Positions 55,630 through 64,000 of a DNA stretch of 64,000 nt are shown one piece after another; the stretch's first letter is position 1, and each line of letters begins with the position of its first letter. The notes under the pieces are model-generated. The model saw only the letters and a list, made by a program, of their open reading frames with translations, did not search any database and was not told where the DNA came from. Made by a program: the position numbers and the translations under genes. The DNA comes from Rhodopseudomonas palustris (GTDB lineage Bacteria; Pseudomonadota; Alphaproteobacteria; Rhizobiales; Xanthobacteraceae), in assembly GCF_003031265.1 (NCBI RefSeq), contig NZ_CP019966.1, positions 4,402,001 to 4,466,000 on the forward strand, in the 5' to 3' direction.

Positions 55630-56643
55630 ATGCGAATTCTTGTCACCGGCACCGCCGGCTTCATTGGATCGGAGCTAGCAATCCGCTTGCTCGAACGGGG
55701 CGAGACCGTCGTTGGCATCGACAATCACAACGACTACTACGACCCCGTCATCAAGGAAGCCAGATTGGCGCGGCACGCCGATCACCCTCGCTACACTCAC
55801 CTTAGGATTGATCTGGCGGACCGCGCCGCCATCGAATCCGCCTTCGCGACCCATCGCCCAGATCGGGTGGTGAATCTCGCGGCACAGGCGGGTGTGCGCT
55901 ATTCGATCGACAACCCGCTGGCCTACATCAACAGCAACATCGTCGGCTTCGCCCACATTCTCGAGGGTTGCCGGCACCACGGCGTTGACCATCTCGTCTA
56001 TGCTAGCAGTTCGAGCGTATATGGCGGCAACACGACAATGCCGTTCTCAGTGCATCACAACGTCGACCATCCGCTCTCACTCTATGCCGCAAGTAAGAAG
56101 AGCAACGAGTTGATGGCGCATACCTACAGCCATCTCTACGGCCTGCCGACCAGCGGCCTGCGGTTTTTCACCGTCTACGGGCCGTGGGGGCGCCCCGATA
56201 TGGCGCTGTTCAAATTCACCAAAGCGATCATTTCGGGTGAAAAACTGCAGATCTTTAACTATGGAAGGCACCGCCGCGACTTCACCTACATCGACGACAT
56301 CGTCGAGGGCGTCATTCGCGTACTGGATCGCCCAGCGCCACCGAACGCGGAATGGACCGGGGCCGCGCCGGATCCGGGCAGCAGCAACGCACCCTGGCGT
56401 GTCTACAACATCGGGAACAACAATCCCGTCGAACTGATGGACTACATTGCGGCGCTCGAGCAGGCGTTGGGAAAGACGGCTCAGGTCGAACTGCTACCAC
56501 TGCAGCAGGGCGACGTTCCAAACACCTATGCCGACGTGTCGGATCTGGTTGAACAGTTCCATTACAAGCCGTCGACGACCATCGAGCAGGGAATCTCTAG
56601 ATTCGTCGATTGGTACCGTAGTTATTTCGACGGTACGGCTTGA
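55630..56643 (+). CDS. UDP-glucuronate 4-epimerase
   Basis: This 337-residue epimerase would convert UDP-glucuronate to UDP-galacturonate. The NAD motif is 'ILVTGTAGFIGSELAIRLLE', followed by 'VVGIDNHNDYYDP'. The catalytic Tyr-x3-Lys is in 'SLYAASKKSNELMAHTYSHL', and 'GLRFFTVYGPWGRPDMALF' is typical of the LpsL/Cap1J class. ATG 55630 starts the Rossmann fold; GTG 55615 is an alternative. It can use the product of Ugd (11292). It heads a plus-strand run of polysaccharide genes, divergent from transketolase copy 2. Confidence 0.92.
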   Translation: MRILVTGTAGFIGSELAIRLLERGETVVGIDNHNDYYDPVIKEARLARHADHPRYTHLRIDLADRAAIESAFATHRPDRVVNLAAQAGVRYSIDNPLAYINSNIVGFAHILEGCRHHGVDHLVYASSSSVYGGNTTMPFSVHHNVDHPLSLYAASKKSNELMAHTYSHLYGLPTSGLRFFTVYGPWGRPDMALFKFTKAIISGEKLQIFNYGRHRRDFTYIDDIVEGVIRVLDRPAPPNAEWTGAAPDPGSSNAPWRVYNIGNNNPVELMDYIAALEQALGKTAQVELLPLQQGDVPNTYADVSDLVEQFHYKPSTTIEQGISRFVDWYRSYFDGTA

Positions 56644-56731
56644 AGAACGCTGATGCTCTGCTCCACCTTGGACAGTTGAGACATTTCCGCAACTCCGCGG
56701 GGTAAAAGACATTGTTTATTGCCACAGAACG

Positions 56732-56744
56732 CCCCCCCCCCCCC
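56732..56744. repeat. C13 homopolymer tract
   Basis: Thirteen C residues lie between the epimerase and the polymerase/ligase-like gene, 91 bases before the latter's ATG. Tracts of this length are prone to slippage and, if placed in a promoter or leader, can alter expression. Confidence 0.8.
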
Positions 56745-56835
56745 AACCCGGCTAGCGAACAACCGTTCGGAACGGTAAGGTTCGGAACGTCATCAGAAGC
56801 GCGGGAAGCGCCCCCTCGGATCGAGCGATTATAGC

Positions 56836-58203
56836 ATGTTTTTTGCGGAACGAAGCCCGACTGCTGGCACACCGGTTGCGGCCAGTCCTGTCGTGAAAGC
56901 AGGGATTTCTCAACGCCGAAACTATCTTCTGCTCGCGACCATCCTTGCCGCGCCCTACTTCTACATTCGTCCCTATGGATTCGACTTTTCGCGCGGCACC
57001 AGCCTTAGCCTCGTGGATATCGGTCTGTTTGCCCTTCTGATCTCTGCGCTCACTGAGCAGCGCGCGAATCTCGTGCGGCAATTCGGCAATTGCGTCTATG
57101 CCAAGATCGGGGTCACTTTCGTCTTGGTAGCTATGATCGCCGCTGCGCTCGGCCGCTACCTGATCCAGTTTGAAACGCCACTGAAATGGTGGAACTTTCT
57201 CTCCGTACTCTCCCAATACGGATTTGTTCTGATCGCCCTGCCGTGGCTGGCGATGTATTACCTACCGTTGGACCTTCGGAAGAGCATTCGCTGGATCGCG
57301 CTCGCCTATCTGCCACCGATGCTGCTTGGGCTCATCCTCGTGAACCACTCCAGTCCGGACGACCTAAGAAGCCTCTTTTACTCAATCAACCGCGGCATCG
57401 GCACCTATGGGAATGCCAACTCCTTCGCAGTGGTAATCCTACTGGTCCTGCCTTACTACGTCTACCTGTCTCTCACAGAGAGGGGCGCCTGGCAGATCCT
57501 GGGCTATGCGGGATCCGCAGTATCAATTGTATCTCTCCTACTTACCGTCTCCTTCAGCTCGATCCTGACACTCTCGGTGATGATCGCCGTCGTGGCACTT
57601 TTCCTGATGTGGCGTTTTGGACTGAGGCTACGAGAGTGGCGCGACGTGATCAGGTTCGTATCTTTGACCGGCTCACTGACGTTGGCACTTGCTCTTGCCA
57701 TCTGCCTCTATGAACCTCAGGTGCTCACCGATTTGTCTCCCCGATTCGCAACCGCGAAGGCAGGGCTAGCGGGCCAAGGCCTGGAAGCAATCGGCTCCGG
57801 CTCCCAGCGGATGGAGCTGATGGAAGCGGCTCTGCACATTATCGGCCAGCAGAAGGGCAATCTTCTGTGGGGCAACGGACTGGGGAACGCCCGTTTCTCG
57901 GAGCTGTTCACGTTCGGCGACGTATCGCTCGACGTTCATAACCTCTATCTACTGCTTTGGCTGGAGGCAGGCTTGGCCGGAATGTGCTTGTTCGCCAGCT
58001 TCCTTTTAGCAGCAATCATCTTCGCGCTTCGGCGCGCCACTTACTGGCGCGCTGAAGCGGTAACGATCGGCATGTCGGTATTCGCAATGGCGGTATCGGC
58101 CATGAGCTATCCACACCTCTATCTTCGCTATTTCTGGATCCCGTTGCTCCCCGCCTTCTTGCTGGCGCGCAAACCGAACACCGCTGATGCCGCCCATTCG
58201 TAG
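56836..58203 (+). CDS. O-antigen polymerase/ligase-like membrane protein
   Basis: This 455-residue protein has about eleven hydrophobic segments and a periplasmic loop around residues ~290-370. Near the end of the loop, 'LLWGNGLGNARF' and 'DVHNLYLLLWLEAGLAGM' match the H-N-x3-L-x4-E-x-G pattern of the Wzy/WaaL family. It would join O-antigen units or attach the chain to lipid A-core. The two roles cannot be told apart by sequence. ATG 56836 begins ~30 residues before the first helix. A C13 tract lies upstream. Confidence 0.82.
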   Translation: MFFAERSPTAGTPVAASPVVKAGISQRRNYLLLATILAAPYFYIRPYGFDFSRGTSLSLVDIGLFALLISALTEQRANLVRQFGNCVYAKIGVTFVLVAMIAAALGRYLIQFETPLKWWNFLSVLSQYGFVLIALPWLAMYYLPLDLRKSIRWIALAYLPPMLLGLILVNHSSPDDLRSLFYSINRGIGTYGNANSFAVVILLVLPYYVYLSLTERGAWQILGYAGSAVSIVSLLLTVSFSSILTLSVMIAVVALFLMWRFGLRLREWRDVIRFVSLTGSLTLALALAICLYEPQVLTDLSPRFATAKAGLAGQGLEAIGSGSQRMELMEAALHIIGQQKGNLLWGNGLGNARFSELFTFGDVSLDVHNLYLLLWLEAGLAGMCLFASFLLAAIIFALRRATYWRAEAVTIGMSVFAMAVSAMSYPHLYLRYFWIPLLPAFLLARKPNTADAAHS

Positions 58204-59437
58204 AGTTCTTGCACTTAGTCATTTCAACGTCGGCATCAACCGGGTCTTCGAAGACTACTGCAATGGCATCAGCGCGAATGCGAGCGAATACCACTTCATC
58301 GACTACGTCGATGCTTACCGCAAATTTGGGCACTGCGGCTTCGAAGACTACATAGAGCGTTTCGCTGCCAAACATGGCATCACTCACGTGGTTTTCGTCT
58401 GGTGGTCCTGCGATCTGACCTTCGATCCGACCTTCCTGGCCCGCCTCGCCAGCAAGGCGCGACTCGTAATGAACTTCTTCGATACGGAGTACTTCTTCGA
58501 GGGGGTCGACCGCTACCTCGCACAATCGGCAGATCTGGTGATGCTGCCCGATGAACTGTCGCGCCATCGCTACGAACACCTCGGTATCCCAGCGCACACC
58601 TCTTTCGCGCTGTTCGATCGACACGCCTACCGACGCGATCCCGAGATCCGCCCGGATATCGATGTTGCTTTCGTCGGCAACATCAAGCAGGCCGACCGAG
58701 CGGAATACATCCACTTTCTCAAATCGAATGGCATTCGCGTCGAAGCGTTCGGCCACGGGACCGACAACGGCTTCGTCGACTTCGATGACATGGTGCGGCT
58801 GTTCAATCGCGCTCGCATCAACCTAAACTTCACGGGCACATCCAATTTCGACAACTACGCGATCACACTCCCCCGCATCAACCAACGGATACGACAGTCG
58901 AAGGGACGACCGATCGAGATCGCGTTAAGCGGCGGCTTCATTCTGAGCCAGTACGCGGTCGGGATCGAAGCGATGTTCGAGCCCGGACGCGAGTTCGACG
59001 TATTCCGAACCAAAGAAGAGCTACTATCCAAGGTCAGGCACTATCTCGATCATGAAGATGAGCGCTCTGCCATGGCCTTAAGGGCCCACGAACGAGCCAT
59101 CGCAAACTACGATACCGAGCGAGGATTCGCCAAGATCTTTGCAAAACTCGACAGTCTACCGCGGCAGACGCCCACTTCGCTGTATCTGGACAAGGAGTTT
59201 CGCCGCAATTACGTTGCATTCAGGTTCTTCTACCTTGCGCTCTTCCTGCTCGAAGGCAAATTTGCCCGCGCGGTCGAAGAACTCAGCGTTGGCGCACGGA
59301 CCGGCCGCATCGCATGGTCCGCAGCCTATCATTTCTTCATCAGGGGCGTGCTGCATTTTCTGAGAGAACATCCTCGACTTGAAGCTATCGCCAAGGGCGC
59401 AAGAAGCCGGTTGCCGTGGATCAGAATAAAATACTGA
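58187..59437 (+). CDS. glycosyltransferase (CgeB-like)
   Basis: This 416-residue protein looks like a GT-B glycosyltransferase of the CgeB/Glyco_trans_1_2 type: 'VVFVWWSCDLTFDPTFL' in the N-terminal lobe, 'IDVAFVGNIKQADRAEYIHF' at the hinge, and 'EIALSGGFILSQYAVGIEAM' with 'RTKEELLSKVRHYLDHEDER' in the C-terminal lobe. The last ~80 residues are hydrophobic and helical. The donor and acceptor are unknown. Its ATG lies 17 bases inside the end of the upstream gene. Confidence 0.8.
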   Translation: MPPIRRVLALSHFNVGINRVFEDYCNGISANASEYHFIDYVDAYRKFGHCGFEDYIERFAAKHGITHVVFVWWSCDLTFDPTFLARLASKARLVMNFFDTEYFFEGVDRYLAQSADLVMLPDELSRHRYEHLGIPAHTSFALFDRHAYRRDPEIRPDIDVAFVGNIKQADRAEYIHFLKSNGIRVEAFGHGTDNGFVDFDDMVRLFNRARINLNFTGTSNFDNYAITLPRINQRIRQSKGRPIEIALSGGFILSQYAVGIEAMFEPGREFDVFRTKEELLSKVRHYLDHEDERSAMALRAHERAIANYDTERGFAKIFAKLDSLPRQTPTSLYLDKEFRRNYVAFRFFYLALFLLEGKFARAVEELSVGARTGRIAWSAAYHFFIRGVLHFLREHPRLEAIAKGARSRLPWIRIKY

Positions 59438-59447
59438 GCCAAGTCGA

Positions 59448-60635
59448 ATGATCAAAGTCGCACACATTATCACCGGCCTATCGGTCGGCGGCGCCGAAGG
59501 AATGCTGCTGGAGATCCTTCGCCGTATAGACCGCAGCACCTTCGATTGCCGAGTCTTATCGCTGACGGGCGAAGGGCCACTAGCAGAAGAATTCCGCAAG
59601 ATCGGCATTATCACCGACACCGTGACGTTCGGCGCCAGCCCAGCTGCACTGATCGCAACCTTGGATTTGATTCGATGGTTGCGTGATTTTGGCCCAGATG
59701 TGGTCCAAACGTGGATGCCACATGCCAATCTCATCGGGGCGGGCGCGGCGCTTGCCATGGGCATTAAAGCAAGATGCTGGTCGCTGCATGCCGGAAACCT
59801 CGATCGCAAATACTATAGCAACTCAACCTATGCAATCATACGCTTGAGTGCCGCTCTTTCGAAATGGCTGCCAAATCGCATCATATCGTGTTCGAGACGC
59901 GGTTGGGAGGCTCATGAACGCATCGGATATGATCCCACCGGCGCGCTGATCATTCCGAACGGAGTGGATGTCGAGCGCATGTCGCCCCATCCAATCGCAC
60001 GAGAATTAGTTCGTAGCGAGATTGGCATTGACCTGCATACACCTCTTGTAGGAATGATAGCCAGATTTGATCCGCAAAAGAATCACATGGGATTCCTGAT
60101 AGCAGCGGGCCTAATCAACGAGATTGATCCAAGCGTGCACTTCGTCTTGGCTGGAGATCGAGCTGACGGCTCGAATAGCGTGCTGGTTGATACCATCCAC
60201 CGCGGAGGCTTGACTGATCGCTTTCACCTTCTCGGCCGCAGGAACGACATCCCGAGCTTGCTAAGCGCTCTCGATGTTTTAGCTTCCCCTTCCCATGGAG
60301 AAGCTTTTCCGGTTGCTCTTATAGAGGCGATGGCCTGCGAGATACCCTGCGTCGTTACCAATGCTGGCGATTCGGCCGCGATCGTTGGCGAAACGGGACG
60401 TGTCGTAGAATGCGGAAATATGCGCGGACTTGCCCAAGGCATCCTCGAGCTTCTGCAACTTCCAAAAATGAAGAGGCGCGAGCTTGGACAGCTAGCACGC
60501 CTTCGAGTACTGCAGCATTTTGATATCAACCAAACCGTGCTGATGTACGAAGGCGTTTACCGCACTTTGATGAAGAATGCCTCTTTACTCCCGCCGGGAT
60601 CAGAGAAACGTCAGAGTCGAGGCCTATCCGAATGA
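59448..60635 (+). CDS. glycosyltransferase family 4
   Basis: The product has 395 residues with the GT4 pattern: 'AHIITGLSVGGAEGMLLEIL' at the start, 'LIIPNGVDVERMSPHPI' in the linker, 'VGMIARFDPQKNHMGFLIAA' for nucleotide binding, and the E-x7-E motif in 'GEAFPVALIEAMACEIPCVV'. It adds one sugar of the repeating unit. The base composition is noticeably less GC-rich than in flanking genes, suggesting recent acquisition. It begins ten bases after the previous stop. Confidence 0.92.
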   Translation: MIKVAHIITGLSVGGAEGMLLEILRRIDRSTFDCRVLSLTGEGPLAEEFRKIGIITDTVTFGASPAALIATLDLIRWLRDFGPDVVQTWMPHANLIGAGAALAMGIKARCWSLHAGNLDRKYYSNSTYAIIRLSAALSKWLPNRIISCSRRGWEAHERIGYDPTGALIIPNGVDVERMSPHPIARELVRSEIGIDLHTPLVGMIARFDPQKNHMGFLIAAGLINEIDPSVHFVLAGDRADGSNSVLVDTIHRGGLTDRFHLLGRRNDIPSLLSALDVLASPSHGEAFPVALIEAMACEIPCVVTNAGDSAAIVGETGRVVECGNMRGLAQGILELLQLPKMKRRELGQLARLRVLQHFDINQTVLMYEGVYRTLMKNASLLPPGSEKRQSRGLSE

Positions 60636-60766
60636 GTTTTTGCTGTGCAATCTAGAAACGGACGAACCGCTGCGGTCGGCTCGATGGCTTCACTTGACAG
60701 CGCACTATGCGGGAACGCGCACCATCCCGCGGCCGGAACCGATCCCATTGGTCGGAGAGCCCTATC

Positions 60767-62593
60767 GTGATTGAATCTTTTTATAGGGCTTCGTCGATCC
60801 GGAAGGCCCGAGGCGGAACCGTCGGCCAGCTGCTGCGGCTGTGGGGGCATCTGACGCCGCGCCGACGCTGGCAGTTCGGGCTGCTGCTCGTCTTTATGCT
60901 GGTCGGCGCGGTGATGGAGGTCATATCCCTCGGCGCGGTGCTGCCCTTCCTCGGCGCGCTCGCCGACCCGGATGGACCAACCACCCGCGCCGCGATGAGC
61001 CGATTGACTGCGTGGACGGGCGTGGATCCCGGCAATCCGATCCTGTTTCTCACAATCCTGTTCGCTGTGACCGCGCTTGTCGCTGGCGGCATGCGGCTCG
61101 TGCTGCTGCGAGCGTCGACCTGGCTGACGTTCAACGCCGGTGCCGATCTGAGCATGGAGATCTTCCGACGAACGCTGTACCAGCCCTACGCCGTCCACGT
61201 GGCGCGCAACAGCGCCGAGCTGATCAGCGGGATCACCGTCAAGACCAATTCGGTGATGTTCGACGTCCTGTTGCCGAGTCTGACGCTTCTAAACTCGTCG
61301 GTGGTGCTGATATTCATGGTCGCAGCACTGATCGCGATCGATCCGGTCATCGCGCTCGGTTCGGCCGTCGTTTTCGCAGGCTGCTATGTGCTGCTGGCGA
61401 GCCAGACGCATATCCGTCTTGCAGCCGACAGCCAAGTCATTTCCCGGGAGCAAGTTAACGCGCTCAAAGCCCTGCAGGAAGGCCTGGGCGGCATCCGCGA
61501 CGTACTCGTCAACGGAACTCAGACCTTTTTTTGCCAGCAGTACAGGGGCGCTGACCTGGCGGTCCGTCAGGCGCAAGCGCGCAACCTGTTCACCTCCGGA
61601 AGCCCGCGCTACGTGATGGAGTCGCTCGGCATGGCAACGATCGCGTTGCTTGCCCTCTATCTTTACAGCCGAGGCGGCCTCACCGCGGCGCTTCCGACAC
61701 TCGGCGCGCTCGCGCTAGGGGTCCAGCGCATGCTACCCGCGTTCCAGCAGGGCTACAATTCCTGGTCGCTGATCATGGGGCATCAGGCGACGCTCGAGGA
61801 CGCGTTGGCGTTGCTCGACCAGCCCATGCCGCGAGGCGATTCGCTTAGAGAGCGGCTTCCATTCCACAAGGAGCTGAGACTCGATCACGTCAAGTTTCGT
61901 TATTCTTCGGTCCAGGACTGGGTTCTGGATATCGAGTCCCTGTCGATCCGTCGCGGTGCGCGCGTCGGCATCATCGGGACGACCGGCAGCGGCAAGAGCA
62001 CGCTACTCGATCTCATCATGGGGTTGTTGCCTCCGAGCGAAGGTAAGATCTGGATCGATGAAACGGAGGTGACCGAGGACAACGTCGTCGCCTGGCGCCG
62101 GTCGGTTGCCCACGTCTCACAGTCGCTATATTTGGCGGACAGCACCATTGCCGAGAACATCGCGTTCGGAGTGCCGCGGCACGAAATCGACCGGGGCCGA
62201 GTTTCCCGAGCCGCGGAAATGGCGCAGATCGCTGGCTTCATCGATGGCCTGTCGGAGGGATTCGACACGATGGTCGGCGAGCAGGGTGTGCGGCTGTCCG
62301 GCGGACAGCGACAGCGCATCGGCATCGCCCGGGCACTCTACAAGGATGCCACGGTCCTAGCGCTCGACGAGGCGACCAGCGCGCTCGACAACGAGACCGA
62401 GGCCGCCGTGATGGAATCGATCGATGCCCTTGACCGAGACATGACGCTGCTGATCGTCGCGCACCGGATGAGCACGCTGCGCGGCTGCGACATCGTCTTG
62501 TCGCTGGAGAACGGCCGCGTGACGCGGGTCATCGCGGATCGGGCCAAGATTGCGGAATTCGGAACGCCCCCTATTGCTTTGGCAAAGTCATGA
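60767..62593 (+). CDS. ABC exporter/flippase (PglK- or MsbA-like)
   Basis: This 608-residue half-transporter has six membrane helices in the first ~340 residues and an ATPase domain: Walker A 'GIIGTTGSGKSTLLDLIMGL', signature 'VRLSGGQRQRIGIARAL', Walker B 'TVLALDEATSALD' and switch His in 'LLIVAHRMSTLRGCD'. In a polysaccharide locus, and with no Wzx seen, it may flip lipid-linked oligosaccharide as PglK does. GTG 60767 has GGAGAG nine bases upstream; an in-frame ATG-like start at 60707 is less likely. Its stop overlaps the next gene. Confidence 0.9.
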   Translation: MIESFYRASSIRKARGGTVGQLLRLWGHLTPRRRWQFGLLLVFMLVGAVMEVISLGAVLPFLGALADPDGPTTRAAMSRLTAWTGVDPGNPILFLTILFAVTALVAGGMRLVLLRASTWLTFNAGADLSMEIFRRTLYQPYAVHVARNSAELISGITVKTNSVMFDVLLPSLTLLNSSVVLIFMVAALIAIDPVIALGSAVVFAGCYVLLASQTHIRLAADSQVISREQVNALKALQEGLGGIRDVLVNGTQTFFCQQYRGADLAVRQAQARNLFTSGSPRYVMESLGMATIALLALYLYSRGGLTAALPTLGALALGVQRMLPAFQQGYNSWSLIMGHQATLEDALALLDQPMPRGDSLRERLPFHKELRLDHVKFRYSSVQDWVLDIESLSIRRGARVGIIGTTGSGKSTLLDLIMGLLPPSEGKIWIDETEVTEDNVVAWRRSVAHVSQSLYLADSTIAENIAFGVPRHEIDRGRVSRAAEMAQIAGFIDGLSEGFDTMVGEQGVRLSGGQRQRIGIARALYKDATVLALDEATSALDNETEAAVMESIDALDRDMTLLIVAHRMSTLRGCDIVLSLENGRVTRVIADRAKIAEFGTPPIALAKS

Positions 62594-63363
62594 CGGACGT
62601 CAGTATTCTACTACCTTCGATCCGACCAGCACTTGCGCGCCAACGGATTGATCAATTTGCAAAGACGGCTACTGCCGTCGATTATGAGATCGTTGTGGTG
62701 AGCCCGTTCGTGGTGTCCGGCCCGCGTGTCGTGCACGTCCAGGAGATCGAGCGGCGAGGCGTCATTCACGCGATGAACGAGGCCTACCGCCACGCGTCCG
62801 CTCCAATCGTCCTGCTTTGGTCCGACGATGCGCGCCCGCTTGAGGGCAGCTTGGCGCGAATGCTCGATTTCGTGCTGCAGCAGGCAGAACCGGCTCTCGC
62901 TGGATTTCGCAAGCGCGCTCCGGGCGGGCGCGAGTCGGAACAATGGAGCGTCTATGGCCACCTGTATGTCGGCTGGCTCTGTGCTTCAAAGGCCTCGATT
63001 GAAGCCGCTGGAGGGTTGTTCGATCCCGAATTCCGCAATTACTGGGCTGACCCGGATCTGTCTCTGCGCATTCACGAGATCGGCGGCCGCGTTGCGATCT
63101 GTCCCGATGCGTGGCTGGAAATCGACCAGGCCGCCGACGAGGTGAAGCAATCCAACCTGAGTGGGTCTTTCGAGAAGGACACCGAAACATTTTTCGGTAA
63201 ATGGCAGAGCCGGATGGGGCGAACGCCACGTCACTGGTGGCAGGTGAACACGCCGGTGCCGTACGATCTGGACGGCTGGATTCGCCATTGGCTTCGCAAA
63301 GTCCCTGGCCTGAAGCAGGCCAATGATATAGTGCGTGCCGGCTTCGGCCGCGCCAGCAACTGA
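62590..63363 (+). CDS. glycosyltransferase family 2
   Basis: This 257-residue GT-A protein begins 'DVSILLPSIRP' and shows the metal-binding 'IVLLWSDDARPLEGSLARML' (DD near residue 78), 'GLFDPEFRNYWADPDLSLRI' and a C-terminal helical part. It transfers a sugar to the growing unit at the inner face of the membrane. The ATG overlaps the ABC exporter stop by four bases, so it is coupled to it. Donor and linkage are unknown. Confidence 0.9.
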   Translation: MTDVSILLPSIRPALARQRIDQFAKTATAVDYEIVVVSPFVVSGPRVVHVQEIERRGVIHAMNEAYRHASAPIVLLWSDDARPLEGSLARMLDFVLQQAEPALAGFRKRAPGGRESEQWSVYGHLYVGWLCASKASIEAAGGLFDPEFRNYWADPDLSLRIHEIGGRVAICPDAWLEIDQAADEVKQSNLSGSFEKDTETFFGKWQSRMGRTPRHWWQVNTPVPYDLDGWIRHWLRKVPGLKQANDIVRAGFGRASN

Positions 63364-63392
63364 AGGCGCGCAATGAGCCGGCCCCGATGGGC

Positions 63393-63971
63393 TCAGGAAG
63401 CTCCCGTTGCGACCAGCCGCGCTTCGACCTGCTCGCACAGGTAATGATACAGGCAGATATGAACCTGCTGGATAATCGGCGTAGACCGCGAGGGCACGTC
63501 GATCAGGATGTCGGCTATAGCGGCGAGGCTCCCCCCCCCCTCGCCCGTCAGCGCGATCGTCGCCATACCGCACGATTTCGCCGCTTCGAAGGCCGTAACG
63601 ACGTTTTTAGAGTTGCCCGAGGTCGAAATACCGATGACGACACCACCCGGCTTCGCATAGGCCTCGACCTGCCGCGCGAACACAGTCTCGAATGCGTAGT
63701 CGTTCGCCCAGGCGGTGAGCACTGCAGGATTCGACGACAGGCAGATGCAATTCAGGGCCCTGCGTTCCTTCAGGAACCGTCCGACCAGCTCGCCGGTGAT
63801 GTGCATGGCATCCGACGCCGACCCGCCGTTACCACAGACCAACAGCGGATACCCTGCCGACAGCGCATCAACCAACACCTCGACCGCGCGATCGACCTGC
63901 GCACACCCTGCATAGGCGGCGCTCTCGCTCAGAATGCGTGCGGAAAGGTCAAGATACTCGGCGATCGACAT
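63393..63971 (-). CDS. gmhA: sedoheptulose 7-phosphate isomerase
   Basis: This 192-residue SIS-domain enzyme converts sedoheptulose 7-phosphate to D-glycero-D-manno-heptose 7-phosphate. It has 'LLVCGNGGSASDAMHITGEL' for phosphate binding, 'GISTSGNSKNVVTAFEAA' and 'QQVHICLYHYLCEQVE' with the active-site His. Length is standard. It supplies HddA (41158). It lies at the right edge, convergent with the GT2 gene. Its codons contain a G10 run ('GEGGGSLAAI'), where slippage would break the frame. Confidence 0.94.
   Translation of the reverse strand: MSIAEYLDLSARILSESAAYAGCAQVDRAVEVLVDALSAGYPLLVCGNGGSASDAMHITGELVGRFLKERRALNCICLSSNPAVLTAWANDYAFETVFARQVEAYAKPGGVVIGISTSGNSKNVVTAFEAAKSCGMATIALTGEGGGSLAAIADILIDVPSRSTPIIQQVHICLYHYLCEQVEARLVATGAS
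63531..63540 (-). repeat. G10 homopolymer inside gmhA
   Basis: Ten G on the coding strand encode the end of Glu and three Gly. At length 10 the frame is open; nine or eleven would truncate the isomerase in its C-terminal third. Confidence 0.85.
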
Positions 63972-64000
63972 GGCGGCCTCGTTGCGTGGTTTTGCTGGCC

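Noticed and set aside
60577..60774. 65-codon frame overlapping the GT4 end and the ABC exporter start
   Set aside because: It lies mostly inside two well-supported genes and has no recognisable sequence.

Overview
The window is GC-rich alphaproteobacterial chromosome. Its dense GTG/TTG starts, stop-start overlaps (ATGA, TGATG), many branched-chain-type ABC importers and intergenic palindromes of the 'GTCATTCCGGGGCGCG' and 'ATGGCCGGGxCAAGCCCGGCCAT' types suggest the Rhodopseudomonas/Bradyrhizobium group (Nitrobacteraceae). The genus is inference; no rRNA or marker gene confirms it.

Region 1 (1-11 kb) holds a partial acyl-CoA dehydrogenase, small membrane proteins, a Phd/PIN toxin-antitoxin pair with a clear promoter and palindromic operator, and a lone KAP-type P-loop NTPase. 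A methyl-cycle group follows: ahcY, metK and an unusual HTH-methyltransferase fusion. Divergent from it is ugd (UDP-glucose dehydrogenase).

Region 2 (12.6-40.8 kb) is an importer region with four sets of branched-chain amino-acid-type (HAAT) ABC transporter genes. Set A (+) is SBP-H-M-G-F. Set B (-) is SBP-H-M-G-F followed at once by a MetE-C-like methyltransferase. Set C (+) is SBP-H-M-G-F, with a LivF whose Walker A lysine is arginine. Set D (+) is G, an acyl-CoA ligase, H, M, SBP, F. Such sets commonly import amino acids, carboxylates, fatty acids or aromatic acids. Between B and C lie a lipoprotein, a DUF2939 protein, purU and a HemD-like protein. Gaps are packed with palindromic repeats.

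Region 3 (41.1-64 kb) is a surface-polysaccharide (probably O-antigen/LPS) locus. hddA, hddC and gmhA are three of the four steps to GDP-D-glycero-D-manno-heptose. A split transketolase pair lies between hddA and hddC. An identical copy of that pair lies 9.5 kb away in opposite orientation. The two copies form an inverted repeat of 1,889 bp (42127-44015 and 53545-55433) around a 9,529-bp segment with hddC, an epimerase, an IS630-interrupted glycosyltransferase pseudogene, a methyltransferase, an AsnB-like amidotransferase, a nucleotide-sugar dehydrogenase and a ColD-like PLP enzyme with His in place of the catalytic Lys. Recombination between the repeats would flip the segment and swap which operon lies downstream of which promoter. 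Beyond copy 2 come a UDP-glucuronate 4-epimerase, a Wzy/ligase-like membrane protein, three glycosyltransferases, an ABC exporter/flippase and gmhA, whose coding sequence contains a G10 run.
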